Shown here: piece after piece, positions 47,915 to 56,474 of the stretch | How the letters are laid out: every line of letters begins with the position of its first letter | How positions within the stretch are numbered: position 1 is the first letter of the stretch | NCBI GenBank assembly: GCA_910822395.1 | Contig: OU365335.1 | Location: forward strand, 1,922,001 to 1,986,000 | Reading direction: 5' to 3' | DNA length: 64,000 bases | Source of the DNA: Pseudoclavibacter triregionum | GTDB lineage: Bacteria; Actinomycetota; Actinomycetes; Actinomycetales; Microbacteriaceae | Translations under genes and position numbers: made by a program | The notes under the pieces: generated by a model | Seen by the model: only the letters and a program-made list of their open reading frames with translations | Databases searched by the model: none | Told to the model about the DNA's origin: nothing

Positions 47915-50197
47915 GTGAGCGAGCCCTCCGCGAGCGCGCCCAGCTCGACCCTCCGACGCCTCGTGCCCCGCATCTTCACCCGCGCCGCCGAGGCGAGCGA
48001 GGTCGAGCCGCTCCTGCGGGAGCTGCGCCGCCACGACCCGCGCTCCGACACCGCGCTCGTCCTCCGCGCCTACCAGGTCGCGAAGCGCCACCACGACGGC
48101 CAGATGCGCCGCAGCGGCGAGCCGTACATCACGCATCCCGTCGCCGTCGCCCGCATCCTCGCCGAGCTCGGCGTCGGCGCGATCACGGTGGCCGCGGCGC
48201 TCCTCCACGACACCGTCGAGGACACCGACTACTCCCTCGACGAGCTCCGCGCCGAGTTCGGCGACGAGATCGCGATGCTCGTGGACGGCGTGACGAAGCT
48301 CGACAAGGTCCGCTACGGCGACAACGCGCAGGCCGAGACCGTCCGCAAGATGGTCGTCGCGATGTCGAAGGACATCCGCGTGCTCGTCATCAAGCTCGCC
48401 GACCGCCTCCACAACGCGCGCACCTGGGGCTTCATGCCGCCGGAGAAGGCGCGGAAGAAGGCGACCGAGACGCTCGAGATCTACGCGCCGCTCGCGCACC
48501 GCATGGGCATCCAGTCGATGAAGAACGAGCTCGAGGACCTCTCCTTCGCGGTGCTGCACCCGAAGGTGTACCACGAGATCGAGCACCTCGTCGCGCAGCG
48601 ACAGCCCCAGCGCGAGGCGTACCTGCGCCGCTTCATCGGCGAGGTGCAGGGCGATCTCCGCCAGATGCGCATCCGCGGGGAGGTCGTCGGGCGCCCGAAG
48701 GAGCTCTACTCGATCTACCAGAAGATGGTCGTGCGCAAGCGCGAGTTCGACGAGATCTACGACCTCACGGCCATCCGCGTCATCGTCGACACCGTCCGCG
48801 ACTGCTACGCGGTGCTCGGCGCGATCCACGCGCGCTGGACGCCGGTGCCCGGCCGCTTCAAGGACTACATCGCGACCCCGAAGTTCAACCTCTACCAGTC
48901 GCTCCACACGACGGTCATCGGGCCAGAGGGCAAGCACGTCGAGATCCAGATCCGCACGCGCGAGATGCACCAGCGCGCCGAGTACGGCGTCGCCGCGCAC
49001 TGGCTCTACAAGCAGTCGGCCGGCAGCGGGGGAGCGAAGGCCGTGAAGCCCGCGACCGCGAGCGATCCGCGCGGGGCGAGCACGGAGATGGCCTGGCTCG
49101 CGCGGCTCAGCGACTGGCAGGCCGAGACGAGCGACCCGCGCGAGTTCCTCGACTCGCTCCGCTTCGAGATCGGGGCCCGTGAGGTCTACGTCTTCACGCC
49201 GCAGGGCAAGGTCATCGGCCTGCCCGCCTCGGCGACGCCGGTCGACTTCGCGTACGCGATCCACACGGACGTCGGCCACCGCACGATGGGCGCGAAGATC
49301 AACGGCCGGCTCATGCCGCTCGACACCCACCTGCAGACCGGCGACGTCGTCGAGGTCTTCACCTCGAAGAACCCGGACGCCGGGCCGAAGCAGGACTGGC
49401 TCTCCTTCGTCGCCTCCGCGCGCGCCAAGAACAAGATCCGCCAGTGGTTCTCCAAGGAGCGCCGCGACGAGGCGATCGAGCACGGCAAGGACCTCGTCGC
49501 CCGCGCCATGCGCCGCAGCCAGCTGCCCGTGCACCGCGAGGCCGTCCAGGAGGCGTTCGCCGCCGTCGCCGCGAGCCTGCGCTACGCGGACGTCACCGCG
49601 CTCTACGCCGCGATCGGCGACGGTCACGTCTCGACGCAGTCGGTCATGGAGAAGCTCCAGGCGGAGCTCCGCGACGACGAGGACGACGCCGAGGAGCCGC
49701 TGCCCGACTTCGAGGCGAGCCGGGCCCGCGCTCGCACGGCCCGCGGCGACTCCGGCGTGCTCGTGCGCGGTGCCGGCGACATCCTCGTGAAGATCGCGAA
49801 GTGCTGCACGCCGGTCCCGGGCGACGAGATCCTCGGCTTCATCACGCGCGGCCAGGGCGTCTCGGTCCACCGCGCGGACTGCTCGAACGCCGCGAGCCTG
49901 CGCGAGAACCCCGAGCGCCTCATCGAGGTCGAGTGGGACGCCCACGCCTCCGGCATCTTCCTCGTGAACATCCAGGTCGAGGCGCTCGACCGCGCGGGCC
50001 TGCTCTCGGACGTCACGCGCGTCCTCTCGGAGCACCACGTGAACATCCTCTCCGCGACGGTCCACACCTCGCGCGACCGCTTCGCCGTCTCGAAGTTCTC
50101 CTTCCAGATGGGCGACATCGTGCACCTGGATCGCCTCCTCAATGCCGTCCGGCGCATCGAGGGCGTCTACGACGTCGCCCGCATCAAGAACGGCTGA
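47915..50197 (+). CDS. relA: Bifunctional (p)ppGpp synthetase/hydrolase (Rel)
   Basis: A 760-residue long RSH enzyme that makes and degrades (p)ppGpp in the stringent response. The HD hydrolase domain is intact: KRHHDGQMRRSGEPYITHPV, LLHDTVEDTDYS and IKLADRLHNARTWG (about residues 50-180). The synthetase domain has GRPKELYSIYQKMV and FNLYQSLHTTVIGP (about 265-350). A TGS domain starts at VYVFTPQGKVIGLP (about 425), then a Cys-containing region (KIAKCCTPVPGDEILGFITR) and a C-terminal ACT domain. GTG 47915 follows CGGAGG at 47904-47909. The gene end overlaps the convergent small gene by 14 bases. Confidence 0.97.
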   Translation: MSEPSASAPSSTLRRLVPRIFTRAAEASEVEPLLRELRRHDPRSDTALVLRAYQVAKRHHDGQMRRSGEPYITHPVAVARILAELGVGAITVAAALLHDTVEDTDYSLDELRAEFGDEIAMLVDGVTKLDKVRYGDNAQAETVRKMVVAMSKDIRVLVIKLADRLHNARTWGFMPPEKARKKATETLEIYAPLAHRMGIQSMKNELEDLSFAVLHPKVYHEIEHLVAQRQPQREAYLRRFIGEVQGDLRQMRIRGEVVGRPKELYSIYQKMVVRKREFDEIYDLTAIRVIVDTVRDCYAVLGAIHARWTPVPGRFKDYIATPKFNLYQSLHTTVIGPEGKHVEIQIRTREMHQRAEYGVAAHWLYKQSAGSGGAKAVKPATASDPRGASTEMAWLARLSDWQAETSDPREFLDSLRFEIGAREVYVFTPQGKVIGLPASATPVDFAYAIHTDVGHRTMGAKINGRLMPLDTHLQTGDVVEVFTSKNPDAGPKQDWLSFVASARAKNKIRQWFSKERRDEAIEHGKDLVARAMRRSQLPVHREAVQEAFAAVAASLRYADVTALYAAIGDGHVSTQSVMEKLQAELRDDEDDAEEPLPDFEASRARARTARGDSGVLVRGAGDILVKIAKCCTPVPGDEILGFITRGQGVSVHRADCSNAASLRENPERLIEVEWDAHASGIFLVNIQVEALDRAGLLSDVTRVLSEHHVNILSATVHTSRDRFAVSKFSFQMGDIVHLDRLLNAVRRIEGVYDVARIKNG

Positions 50198-50741
50198 CGC
50201 TGCCGGAAGCCCGCCAGCCCAGCTCCGCGAGCCGGTGCCGCGCGAGCGCGGAGCCCGGACGGCGGGGGAGCAGCGCCGCCCGCGCGGCCACGGCCTCCGG
50301 CGCGCAGCCGAGGCGCTCGAGCCGCTCGCGCGCGAGCTCCGCGCCTCCCGCGGGATCGAGCAGGGCGTCGAGGACGAGCCGGACGGGCCCGAGCACGCGG
50401 ATGCGGCCGAGCGGCTCGGAGTCCTCGGGGGCGTAGACGCGCTCGACGCGGCGGACGCCCTCCTGCGATCGGTCCGAGCGGGCACGGCCGGGTCCCACCG
50501 CGAGCTCGATGATGGGAGGCGGCGGCCCGCCGAGGCGGAGCCACATCGCCGCCTCGCCGATGACGAGGTCGCCGAGGCAGCACCAGGCGGCGAGCGCGGC
50601 CGCGCGGGCCGGCGGGCCGTCGGGGACGGCGACGGAGAGCCATCCGGGCATGCCCTCGCCGCCTGGTCGCCAGAGCTCGCCGTCGAGGAGCATGGCCTGG
50701 AGCTCCGGCTCGGGGAGCTCGTCGAGTCGCTTCGCGCGCAT
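50184..50741 (-). CDS. Hypothetical protein, weakly AbiEi/COG5340-like
   Basis: A 185-residue protein without a clear family. The segment ARAAALAAWCCLGDLVIGEA followed by AMWLRLGG, and later GRIRVLGPVRLVLDALLD, recalls the layout of AbiEi-like antitoxin or regulator proteins of actinobacteria, but the usual N-terminal winged helix is missing and no toxin gene is adjacent. It should not be read as a toxin-antitoxin system. ATG 50741 is the first start with the visible conserved part; the long frame upstream overlaps the DUF349 gene on the same strand. Its 3' end overlaps relA by 14 bases. The 185-base gap to the DUF349 gene shows nothing clear. Confidence 0.6.
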   Translation of the reverse strand: MRAKRLDELPEPELQAMLLDGELWRPGGEGMPGWLSVAVPDGPPARAAALAAWCCLGDLVIGEAAMWLRLGGPPPPIIELAVGPGRARSDRSQEGVRRVERVYAPEDSEPLGRIRVLGPVRLVLDALLDPAGGAELARERLERLGCAPEAVAARAALLPRRPGSALARHRLAELGWRASGSVSRS

Positions 50742-50926
50742 GGCCCCGATGGTGGCCGAGCCCGGGCCCCGGCGCATCCCGGGTGGGCCCCGCCTGTGGA
50801 GGGTTCGCTCGGCGGGGGCCTGTGGATGGGCACCGACTCGCCGGGGCGGGCGCAGAAGCCCGGAGACGACGGACGCCGCGCCCCAGGGGAGCGCGGCGTC
50901 CGATCGATGTCGTGGCCGGCTGCGGC

Positions 50927-52156
50927 CTAGCCGAGGGCCGAGAGCCACACGCGACGGGCCTCGAGGGCCTCGTCGGCGGCCTTCACGCCCTTCGCGTCGC
51001 CCTTCGCCTCGGCGGCGGCGCGCTCGGCCTCGAGCTTCGCGATGGCGTCCTCGAGCTGGGCCTTGAGGCCGGTCGAGCGGGCCTGCTTCTCGGGGTCGGC
51101 CTTCTGCCAGTGCTCGTCGTCGAGCTTGCGCACGTGCTGCTCGATGGCGCGCAGACGGTCCTCGACCTCCTTGAAGCGGTCGCGGGGGACGCGGCCGATC
51201 TCGTCCCAGCGGCGCTGGATCGAGGTGAGCGCCTCGCGGGCCTGCTTGCGGTCGGTCATCTCGAGGATGGGCTGGCCCTCCTCGAGGAGCTTCTCCTTCT
51301 CGACGAGGTTCGCGGAGTACTCCTCGTTCTCCTTCGCGTCGACCTCGCTCTTGGCCTGGTAGAGCACGTCGCCGGCGGCCTTGAAGCGGGTCCAGAGCGC
51401 GTCGTCGTGCTTGCGGCCGGCGCGGCCGGCGGCCTTCCACTCGTCGAGAAGGCGGCGGTACTCCTGCACGCCGTCGGCTCCGCGCGGGGCGAGGGCCTCG
51501 GCGCGCTCGATGATCTGGAGCTTCGCGTCGCGGGCCTGCTTGTGCTGGGCGTCGAGCTCGGCGAAGAAGGCGCGGCGCTCGGAGTCGAGGGTCGTGCGGG
51601 CGGCGCGGAAGCGCTTCCAGAGGGCGTTCGCCTCGTTCTTCGGCAGGCGCGGGCCGGTCTGCTGGTGCGCCTGCCACTTCGCGAAGAGCTCCTCGATCTG
51701 CGCCGAGGTCTGCTTCCACTGGATCTGCTTGGGGTTCTGGGCGGCGAGGCGCTCGGCCTCGACGACGATCGCCTCGCGCTCGGCGAGGGCGGCCTCGAGC
51801 TCGGCCTTCTGGGCCTCGCGCTGCTCCTTCGTGAGCTCGCTCACGGTGCCGCCGAGGGCGTCGAGGCGCGTCTTCAGCGAGGCGAGGTCGCCGACGGCGT
51901 TCGCGCCCTCGACCTGGGCGCGGAGGTGCTCGACCGACTTCGCGATGTCCGCGGCCGGGGCGCCGTTGCGCACGCGCGCCTCGAGCAGGCTGACCTGGCC
52001 CTCGAGGTCCTGGAACTTGCGGACGAAGTAGCCGAGGGCCTCCTCGGGCGTCCCGTCGGGGAACTGTCCCACCGAGCGCTCGACCCCGTCCTCCGTGACG
52101 TAGACGGTGCCGTCCTCTTCGACGCGGCCCCAGGGGTTCTCGGGGAGTGCAGACAT
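50927..52156 (-). CDS. DUF349 protein
   Basis: A 409-residue soluble, helix-rich protein of the DUF349 family. Several repeats of the roughly 75-residue DUF349 unit are recognisable by similar Trp-centred helices: NPKQIQWKQTSAQIEELFAK with NALWKRFRAARTTL, YRRLLDEWKAAGRAGRKHDD with ALWTRFKAAGDVL, and SIQRRWDEIGRVPRDRFKEV. Long coiled coils separate them. The function is unknown; such proteins bind nucleic acid or ribosomes only by speculation. ATG 52156 gives the family opening (ENPWGRVEEDGTVYVT). It lies downstream of the cyclophilin gene with a terminator between. Confidence 0.9.
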   Translation of the reverse strand: MSALPENPWGRVEEDGTVYVTEDGVERSVGQFPDGTPEEALGYFVRKFQDLEGQVSLLEARVRNGAPAADIAKSVEHLRAQVEGANAVGDLASLKTRLDALGGTVSELTKEQREAQKAELEAALAEREAIVVEAERLAAQNPKQIQWKQTSAQIEELFAKWQAHQQTGPRLPKNEANALWKRFRAARTTLDSERRAFFAELDAQHKQARDAKLQIIERAEALAPRGADGVQEYRRLLDEWKAAGRAGRKHDDALWTRFKAAGDVLYQAKSEVDAKENEEYSANLVEKEKLLEEGQPILEMTDRKQAREALTSIQRRWDEIGRVPRDRFKEVEDRLRAIEQHVRKLDDEHWQKADPEKQARSTGLKAQLEDAIAKLEAERAAAEAKGDAKGVKAADEALEARRVWLSALG

Positions 52157-52272
52157 TGGCGCATATCCTCAGCGATCAGTCCGTGCGGGCGCACGGGTCC
52201 GACCATCGTAGGGCATGAGATCGTCCCGATCCGACGCGATCCGCCCAGGTGAGGACGGCCTGTCGCGGACGT

Positions 52273-52310
52273 CGAGAGGCCCCCGGCGCGGGGTGCGCGG
52301 GGGCCTCTCG
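52273..52310 (-). terminator. Hairpin terminator after the cyclophilin gene
   Basis: CGAGAGGCCCCC (52273-52284) pairs with GGGGGCCTCTCG (52299-52310); the loop can form a further small stem. It lies 46 bases beyond the stop of the minus-strand cyclophilin gene. Confidence 0.8.
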
Positions 52311-52355
52311 AAGGGGAGCTGGAGGTGTCGGGAAGGGCTCTCGAGCCGTGTTCGC

Positions 52356-53171
52356 CTACTGGACGACGAAGGACTCGAGCGTCGTCGGCACGGCGGGGGC
52401 GCCGTCCGTCGAGCCGCCCGCGACGCCCTGCGCGACGACCGCGGCCTTGAGCTCCTCGAGGCCGGAGGTGACGCGGCCGAGGACGGTGTAGCCGCCGGCC
52501 ATGTCGCTCGGGATCGTCGAGTCGGCGGTGACGATGAAGAACTGGCTGCCCATCGAGGCGCCGTCGCCGCCGCGGCGGGCCATCGCGATCGTGCCCTCTG
52601 GGTAGAGGTCGGCCGCGGGGGCGTTCTCGATCGGGCCCCACGAGTAGCCGGGGCCGCCCGTGCCGGCGCCGGTCGGGTCGCCGCACTGGAGGACGAAGAT
52701 GCCGGCCGTGACGAGGCGGTGGCAGGGAGTGCCGTCGTAGTAGGCGTCCTGCGCGAGGGTGACCATATTCGCGACGCCCTGCGGGGCCGCGGCGCCGTCG
52801 AGCTCGACGCCGAGCGGGATGCCGTTGATCGTCATCGTGCCGGTCCAGGTGCGGTGCTCCGAGAGCTCGGCGCTCGGGACGGTGCCCGTGGAGGTCGGCG
52901 TCGGGGCGGGCACCGCCGTCGCGGCGCCTTCGGTCGCGAGCGGGTCGACGAGCGTCGTGTCGACGGGCTCGGCGGCCGGCGTCGAGCCAGGGCCGACGGT
53001 GAGGAAGAGGACCTGGAGGCCGGCCGCGAGGACGGCGACGACGGCGAGCGCGATGAGGGAGAGACGGTTGTCGCGTCCGCGACGCTCGACCTGGAGCTCG
53101 TGGACGGCCTTGCGGGCCTCGTACTCGCGCGCGCGGCGGCGACGCTCGCGCTCCTGCTTCGATCCGGCCAC
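52356..53171 (-). CDS. Membrane-anchored cyclophilin-type peptidyl-prolyl isomerase
   Basis: A 271-residue protein with a short basic cytoplasmic N-terminus, one membrane helix (LSLIALAVVAVLAAGLQVLF, about residues 38-57), a Pro/Thr-rich linker and a cyclophilin domain on the outer face (about 105-271). Signature segments are CHRLVTAGIFVLQCGDPTG and GASMGSQFFIVTADS; the usual F-x-x-x-x-x-x-F core is altered (IFVLQ for FMIQ). It probably helps folding of exported proteins. GTG 53171 starts the gene; it is divergent from rarA with a 74-base gap. The neighbour order rel-ppi recalls M. tuberculosis. Confidence 0.88.
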   Translation of the reverse strand: MAGSKQERERRRRAREYEARKAVHELQVERRGRDNRLSLIALAVVAVLAAGLQVLFLTVGPGSTPAAEPVDTTLVDPLATEGAATAVPAPTPTSTGTVPSAELSEHRTWTGTMTINGIPLGVELDGAAAPQGVANMVTLAQDAYYDGTPCHRLVTAGIFVLQCGDPTGAGTGGPGYSWGPIENAPAADLYPEGTIAMARRGGDGASMGSQFFIVTADSTIPSDMAGGYTVLGRVTSGLEELKAAVVAQGVAGGSTDGAPAVPTTLESFVVQ

Positions 53172-53233
53172 GGGGCCCCTCTCGTCGGCGATGGTCGTCG
53201 GGCGCCGGTCGAGCGCACCGGACGGGAGTTTAC

Positions 53234-53239
53234 TAACAT
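53234..53239 (+). promoter_or_regulatory. -10 element (TAACAT) directly before rarA
   Basis: TAACAT is followed by exactly six bases and ATG 53246. The likely transcription start is the A of the ATG, so rarA mRNA is probably leaderless. Confidence 0.55.
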
Positions 53240-53245
53240 CGCGCC

Positions 53246-54577
53246 ATGGCCGACCGGGACGAGCGCACCGCGCAGGGGCTCATGGGGACGACCGCCCCCC
53301 TCGCCGTGCGGATGCGCCCGCGCTCGCTCGAAGAGGTCGTCGGGCAGCGCCACCTCCTGCGGCCCGGCTCGCCGCTGCGGAAGCTCGCGAGCCCGGAAGG
53401 CGGGACGGCCGGCACCTCGGTCATCCTCTGGGGCCCGCCCGGCACCGGCAAGACGACGCTCGCGCAGGCCATCGCCTCGACCTCCGGCCGCCGCTTCGTG
53501 CAGCTCTCCGCGATCTCGGCCGGCGTGAAGGACGTCCGCCAGGTCATGGACGAGGCGCTCTCGACGCGCGACCTCTACGGCCAGCAGACCGTCCTCTTCC
53601 TCGACGAGATCCACCGCTTCACGAAGGCGCAGCAGGACGCCCTCCTCCCGGGCGTCGAGAACGGGTGGGTCACCCTCGTCGCCGCGACGACCGAGAACCC
53701 CTCCTTCTCCGTCATCTCGCCGCTGCTCTCGCGGAGCCTCCTCCTCACCCTGCAGCCGCTCGACGAGGCCGACCTCGAGGCGCTCCTCGACCTCGCCGTC
53801 GCCGACCCCCGCGGCCTCGGCGGCGCGCTCGAGCTCGCGCCGGACGCGCGGCGGGCGATCATCCGGTTCGCCTCCGGCGACGCGCGCCGCGCGCTCACGA
53901 CCCTCGAGGCCGCCGCGGCGAGCGCCGTCGAGGCGGAGTCCTCCTCCATCTCCGCGGAGCACGTCGAGGCGGCATCCGACCAGGCGCTCCTGCGCTACGA
54001 CCGCGACGGCGACGAGCACTACGATGTCATCTCGGCCTTCATCAAGTCGGTGCGCGGCTCCGACCCCGACGCGGCGCTCCACTACCTCGCGCGCATGATC
54101 GTCGCGGGGGAGGACCCGCGCTTCATCGCGCGGCGCCTCATCATCCTCGCCGCCGAGGACATCGGGATGGCCGACCCGCAGGGCCTCGAGGTCGCGGTCG
54201 CCGCCGCCCAGGCCGTCCAGCTCATCGGCATGCCCGAAGGGCGCATCCCGCTCGCCGAGGCGACGACGTACCTCGCGACGGCGCCGAAGTCGAACGCCTC
54301 CTACCTCGCGATCGACCGCGCCATCGCGGACGTGAAGGCCGGGAGAAGCGGCCGCGTGCCGGTGCACCTCCGCGACGCGCACTACGCCGGCGCGAAGCGG
54401 CTCGGGCACGGCAAGGGCTACCGCTATCCCCACGACGAGGAGTTCGGGGTCGTGCGGCAGCAGTACCTCCCGGATCCCCTCTGCGACGAGACCTACTACT
54501 CGCCGACCGCGCACGGCTACGAGCGCGAGATCCAGGCCCGGCTCGACAAGCTCCGCTCGATCACGCGCGGACTCTAG
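53246..54577 (+). CDS. rarA: Replication-associated recombination protein A (RarA/MgsA)
   Basis: A 443-residue AAA+ ATPase of the RarA/MgsA/WRNIP1 family, which acts at stalled replication forks. Walker A is GPPGTGKTT (residues 63-71), Walker B is [10 protein letters not shown] (116-125) and sensor 1 is [11 protein letters not shown]. The C-terminal half has [31 protein letters not shown] and the tetramerisation region with [14 protein letters not shown] 53246 is set by the family opening and by the leaderless -10 element. It is divergent from the cyclophilin gene. Confidence 0.95.
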   Translation: MADRDERTAQGLMGTTAPLAVRMRPRSLEEVVGQRHLLRPGSPLRKLASPEGGTAGTSVILWGPPGTGKTTLAQAIASTSGRRFVQLSAISAGVKDVRQVMDEALSTRDLYGQQTVLFLDEIHRFTKAQQDALLPGVENGWVTLVAATTENPSFSVISPLLSRSLLLTLQPLDEADLEALLDLAVADPRGLGGALELAPDARRAIIRFASGDARRALTTLEAAAASAVEAESSSISAEHVEAASDQALLRYDRDGDEHYDVISAFIKSVRGSDPDAALHYLARMIVAGEDPRFIARRLIILAAEDIGMADPQGLEVAVAAAQAVQLIGMPEGRIPLAEATTYLATAPKSNASYLAIDRAIADVKAGRSGRVPVHLRDAHYAGAKRLGHGKGYRYPHDEEFGVVRQQYLPDPLCDETYYSPTAHGYEREIQARLDKLRSITRGL

Positions 54578-54914
54578 AAGGGCGGGGGCGGCTCGCCAGG
54601 TGGCGGGTCACCGGCCTCCGGGTCCGGGTCCGGCCACGGCGCGCCGCGAGTGAGGCTCGCGTCGAGGACAGGCCATGGGGTAGGCTCTCAAGGTCATCCT
54701 GCCGGTCGCGTCTGCGGCTGGACGCCCGGCGAGGAGCGACGGTCCTCTGTAGCCGAGCCGTCCGAGACACCCGCGGCCCCGCCATCCCGGCGGGCGACGT
54801 CGCACGCGTTTGACGCATCCGAAGGATCGCGCTCCCGACCGGGACCGCATCCGGATGCGGAGCACCACTTCTGCGCGCTCGCGCGCGCCAAACGAACCCG
54901 AAAGGCTCATCAGC
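54578..54914. other. Long leader region before rpsD
   Basis: A 337-base gap without a credible gene. A possible -10 (TAGGCT, 54681-54686) would give a leader of about 230 bases before rpsD. Ribosomal protein S4 represses its own synthesis in other bacteria by binding the leader, so a structured control element here is plausible. I could not match it to a known leader family. A short palindrome GCATCCGGATGC lies near 54848-54859. Confidence 0.4.
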
Positions 54915-55544
54915 ATGTCCAAGACCTCCCGCACCCGCTCGAAGGTGCGCCTCTCGCGCGCCCTCGGCGTCGCCCTCACCCCGAAGGCCGCCCGCGCCCT
55001 CGAGAAGCGCCCCTACGCCCCGGGCGAGCACGGCCGCACGCGCCGCAAGACCGACTCCGACTACGCCGTCCGCCTCCGCGAGAAGCAGCGTCTCCGGGCC
55101 CAGTACGGCCTCCGCGAGAAGCAGCTCCGCATCGTCTTCGAGGAGGCGCGCCGCATGCCGGGCCTGACGGGTGAGAACCTCGTCGAGCTCCTCGAGATGC
55201 GCCTCGACGCCCTCGTCCTCCGCGCCGGCTTCGCCCGCACGACGGCCCAGGCCCGCCAGATGGTCGTCCACCGCCACATCCTCGTCGACGGCAAGATCGT
55301 CGACCGCCCCTCGTTCCGCGTGAAGCCGGGCCAGCAGATCCACGTGAAGCCCCGCTCGGAGGAGCGCGAGATGTTCCAGGTCGCGGCCGCCGGCGGCCAC
55401 GCCGAGGTCCTCCCGCCCGTCCCGGGCTACCTCTCGGTCGAGCTCGACAAGCTCACGGCCGTCCTCGTGCGCCGCCCGAAGCGCGCCGAGGTGCCGATCC
55501 AGTGCGAGGTCCAGCTCGTCGTCGAGTACTACGCCGCCCGCTAG
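54915..55544 (+). CDS. rpsD: 30S ribosomal protein S4
   Basis: A 209-residue primary 16S rRNA-binding protein of the small subunit. It has the basic N-terminus MSKTSRTRSKVRLSRALGVA, the segment EKRPYAPGEHGRTRRKTDSD and the S4 domain (about 95-160, LEMRLDALVLRAGFARTTAQ with ARQMVVHRHILVDGKIVDRP). The N-terminal zinc cysteines of some S4 forms are absent, so this is the Cys-minus form. ATG 54915 gives the family start; upstream frame is leader. As in other actinobacteria it lies apart from the main ribosomal operons, near alaS. A strong terminator follows. Confidence 0.95.
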   Translation: MSKTSRTRSKVRLSRALGVALTPKAARALEKRPYAPGEHGRTRRKTDSDYAVRLREKQRLRAQYGLREKQLRIVFEEARRMPGLTGENLVELLEMRLDALVLRAGFARTTAQARQMVVHRHILVDGKIVDRPSFRVKPGQQIHVKPRSEEREMFQVAAAGGHAEVLPPVPGYLSVELDKLTAVLVRRPKRAEVPIQCEVQLVVEYYAAR

Positions 55545-55565
55545 CGAACGCTCGCGCACGGCCTG

Positions 55566-55602
55566 CGAGGCCCTTCCCGACGTCGCGTCGGGGAGGGCCT
55601 CG
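55566..55602 (+). terminator. Terminator after rpsD
   Basis: CGAGGCCCTTCCCGACG (55566-55582) pairs with CGTCGGGGAGGGCCTCG (55586-55602): 17 pairs with one G-T, three-base loop. It starts 22 bases after the rpsD stop. Confidence 0.9.
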
Positions 55603-55750
55603 TCCCGTTCCCGGAGCGGCCGCGCCCCCGACCGCTCTATGATCGAGAGCCGGCGCCCGAGCGCCGACGCGCGCGTGCCGCCTCCGAGCGGATCGCCGCG
55701 GCGACCAGGCAGGCCCGCATCCGGCGGGCGACGACGACGGAGGACTCTTC

Positions 55751-56113
55751 ATGACCGGTGGCGACATCGCAGGGCTCATCGCGGCGGGGGTCTTCGCCGT
55801 CCTCGTGTGCCTCCTCGCCGTGCCCCTCATCAAGCTCGGCGGCGTGCTCGACGAGCTGCGCGCGGGCATCCGCGAGTCGGTGCAGCACCTCACGCCGACC
55901 CTCGCCGAGACGCAGGTCACGGTGAAGGAGGCGAACCGCCAGCTCGCCAAGGTCGACGACATCACGACCCACGTCTCGGACGCCACGAACAACGTCTCGA
56001 GCCTCGTCGCGCTCACCGCCGCCACCGTCGGCGGCCCGCTCATCAAGCTCGCCGGCTTCACGGCCGCCGTCCGCGCGGGCATCTCGAGCCTCCGCGGCGC
56101 CAAGCGCCGCTAG
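55751..56113 (+). CDS. DUF948 membrane protein
   Basis: A 120-residue protein of the DUF948 family. An N-terminal membrane helix (IAGLIAAGVFAVLVCLLAVP, residues about 6-25) is followed by a helical, probably coiled-coil region (LDELRAGIRESVQHLTPTLA, ETQVTVKEANRQLAKVDDIT) and a second hydrophobic stretch (LIKLAGFTAAVRAGI). The function is unknown; in actinobacteria it is commonly found before alaS. ATG 55751 follows GGAGGA at about 55739-55744. It is probably the first gene of the alaS transcript. Confidence 0.85.
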   Translation: MTGGDIAGLIAAGVFAVLVCLLAVPLIKLGGVLDELRAGIRESVQHLTPTLAETQVTVKEANRQLAKVDDITTHVSDATNNVSSLVALTAATVGGPLIKLAGFTAAVRAGISSLRGAKRR

Positions 56114-56191
56114 CGCGCCGCGGCCCCGGCCGCACGCCTCGCGCGATCTCGCGCTCCATCTCCCGCACCCGCCCACCAGCACAGGAGCACC

Positions 56192-56404
56192 ATGCGCCTC
56201 GCACTCGGCATCCTCGGCGGCGTCGCCGCCGGCTTCATCCTCGCCCACCTCATCAACTCGACGCCCTCGGGCCGACGCGCCTTCGCCGGCGTGAACGCGA
56301 CGATGGACGACGTCGCCGAGGCCGTCCGCTCGGGCTACCGCGCCCGCGTCGAGGAGCTCGAGTCGGCCATCCGCGAGGGCGACACGGCCCTCCGCGCCCG
56401 CTAG
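56192..56404 (+). CDS. Small membrane protein between DUF948 and alaS
   Basis: A 70-residue protein with one N-terminal membrane helix (LALGILGGVAAGFILAHLI) and a charged helical rest (MDDVAEAVRSGYRARVEELE). The family is not recognised. It follows an AGGAG ribosome binding site at about 56182-56186 and sits between the DUF948 gene and alaS. The position and membrane helix suggest a partner of the DUF948 protein, which is inference. Confidence 0.75.
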   Translation: MRLALGILGGVAAGFILAHLINSTPSGRRAFAGVNATMDDVAEAVRSGYRARVEELESAIREGDTALRAR

Positions 56405-56474
56405 CCGGCCTCCGCGCGCCGCCGCGCGACGACAGACCACACCCCGCACCCTCCCCGAAGGCATCCACACGACC

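Noticed and set aside
50184-50741. Type IV toxin-antitoxin system
   Set aside because: Only weak similarity to the antitoxin side, no winged helix seen, and no nucleotidyltransferase-type toxin next to it.
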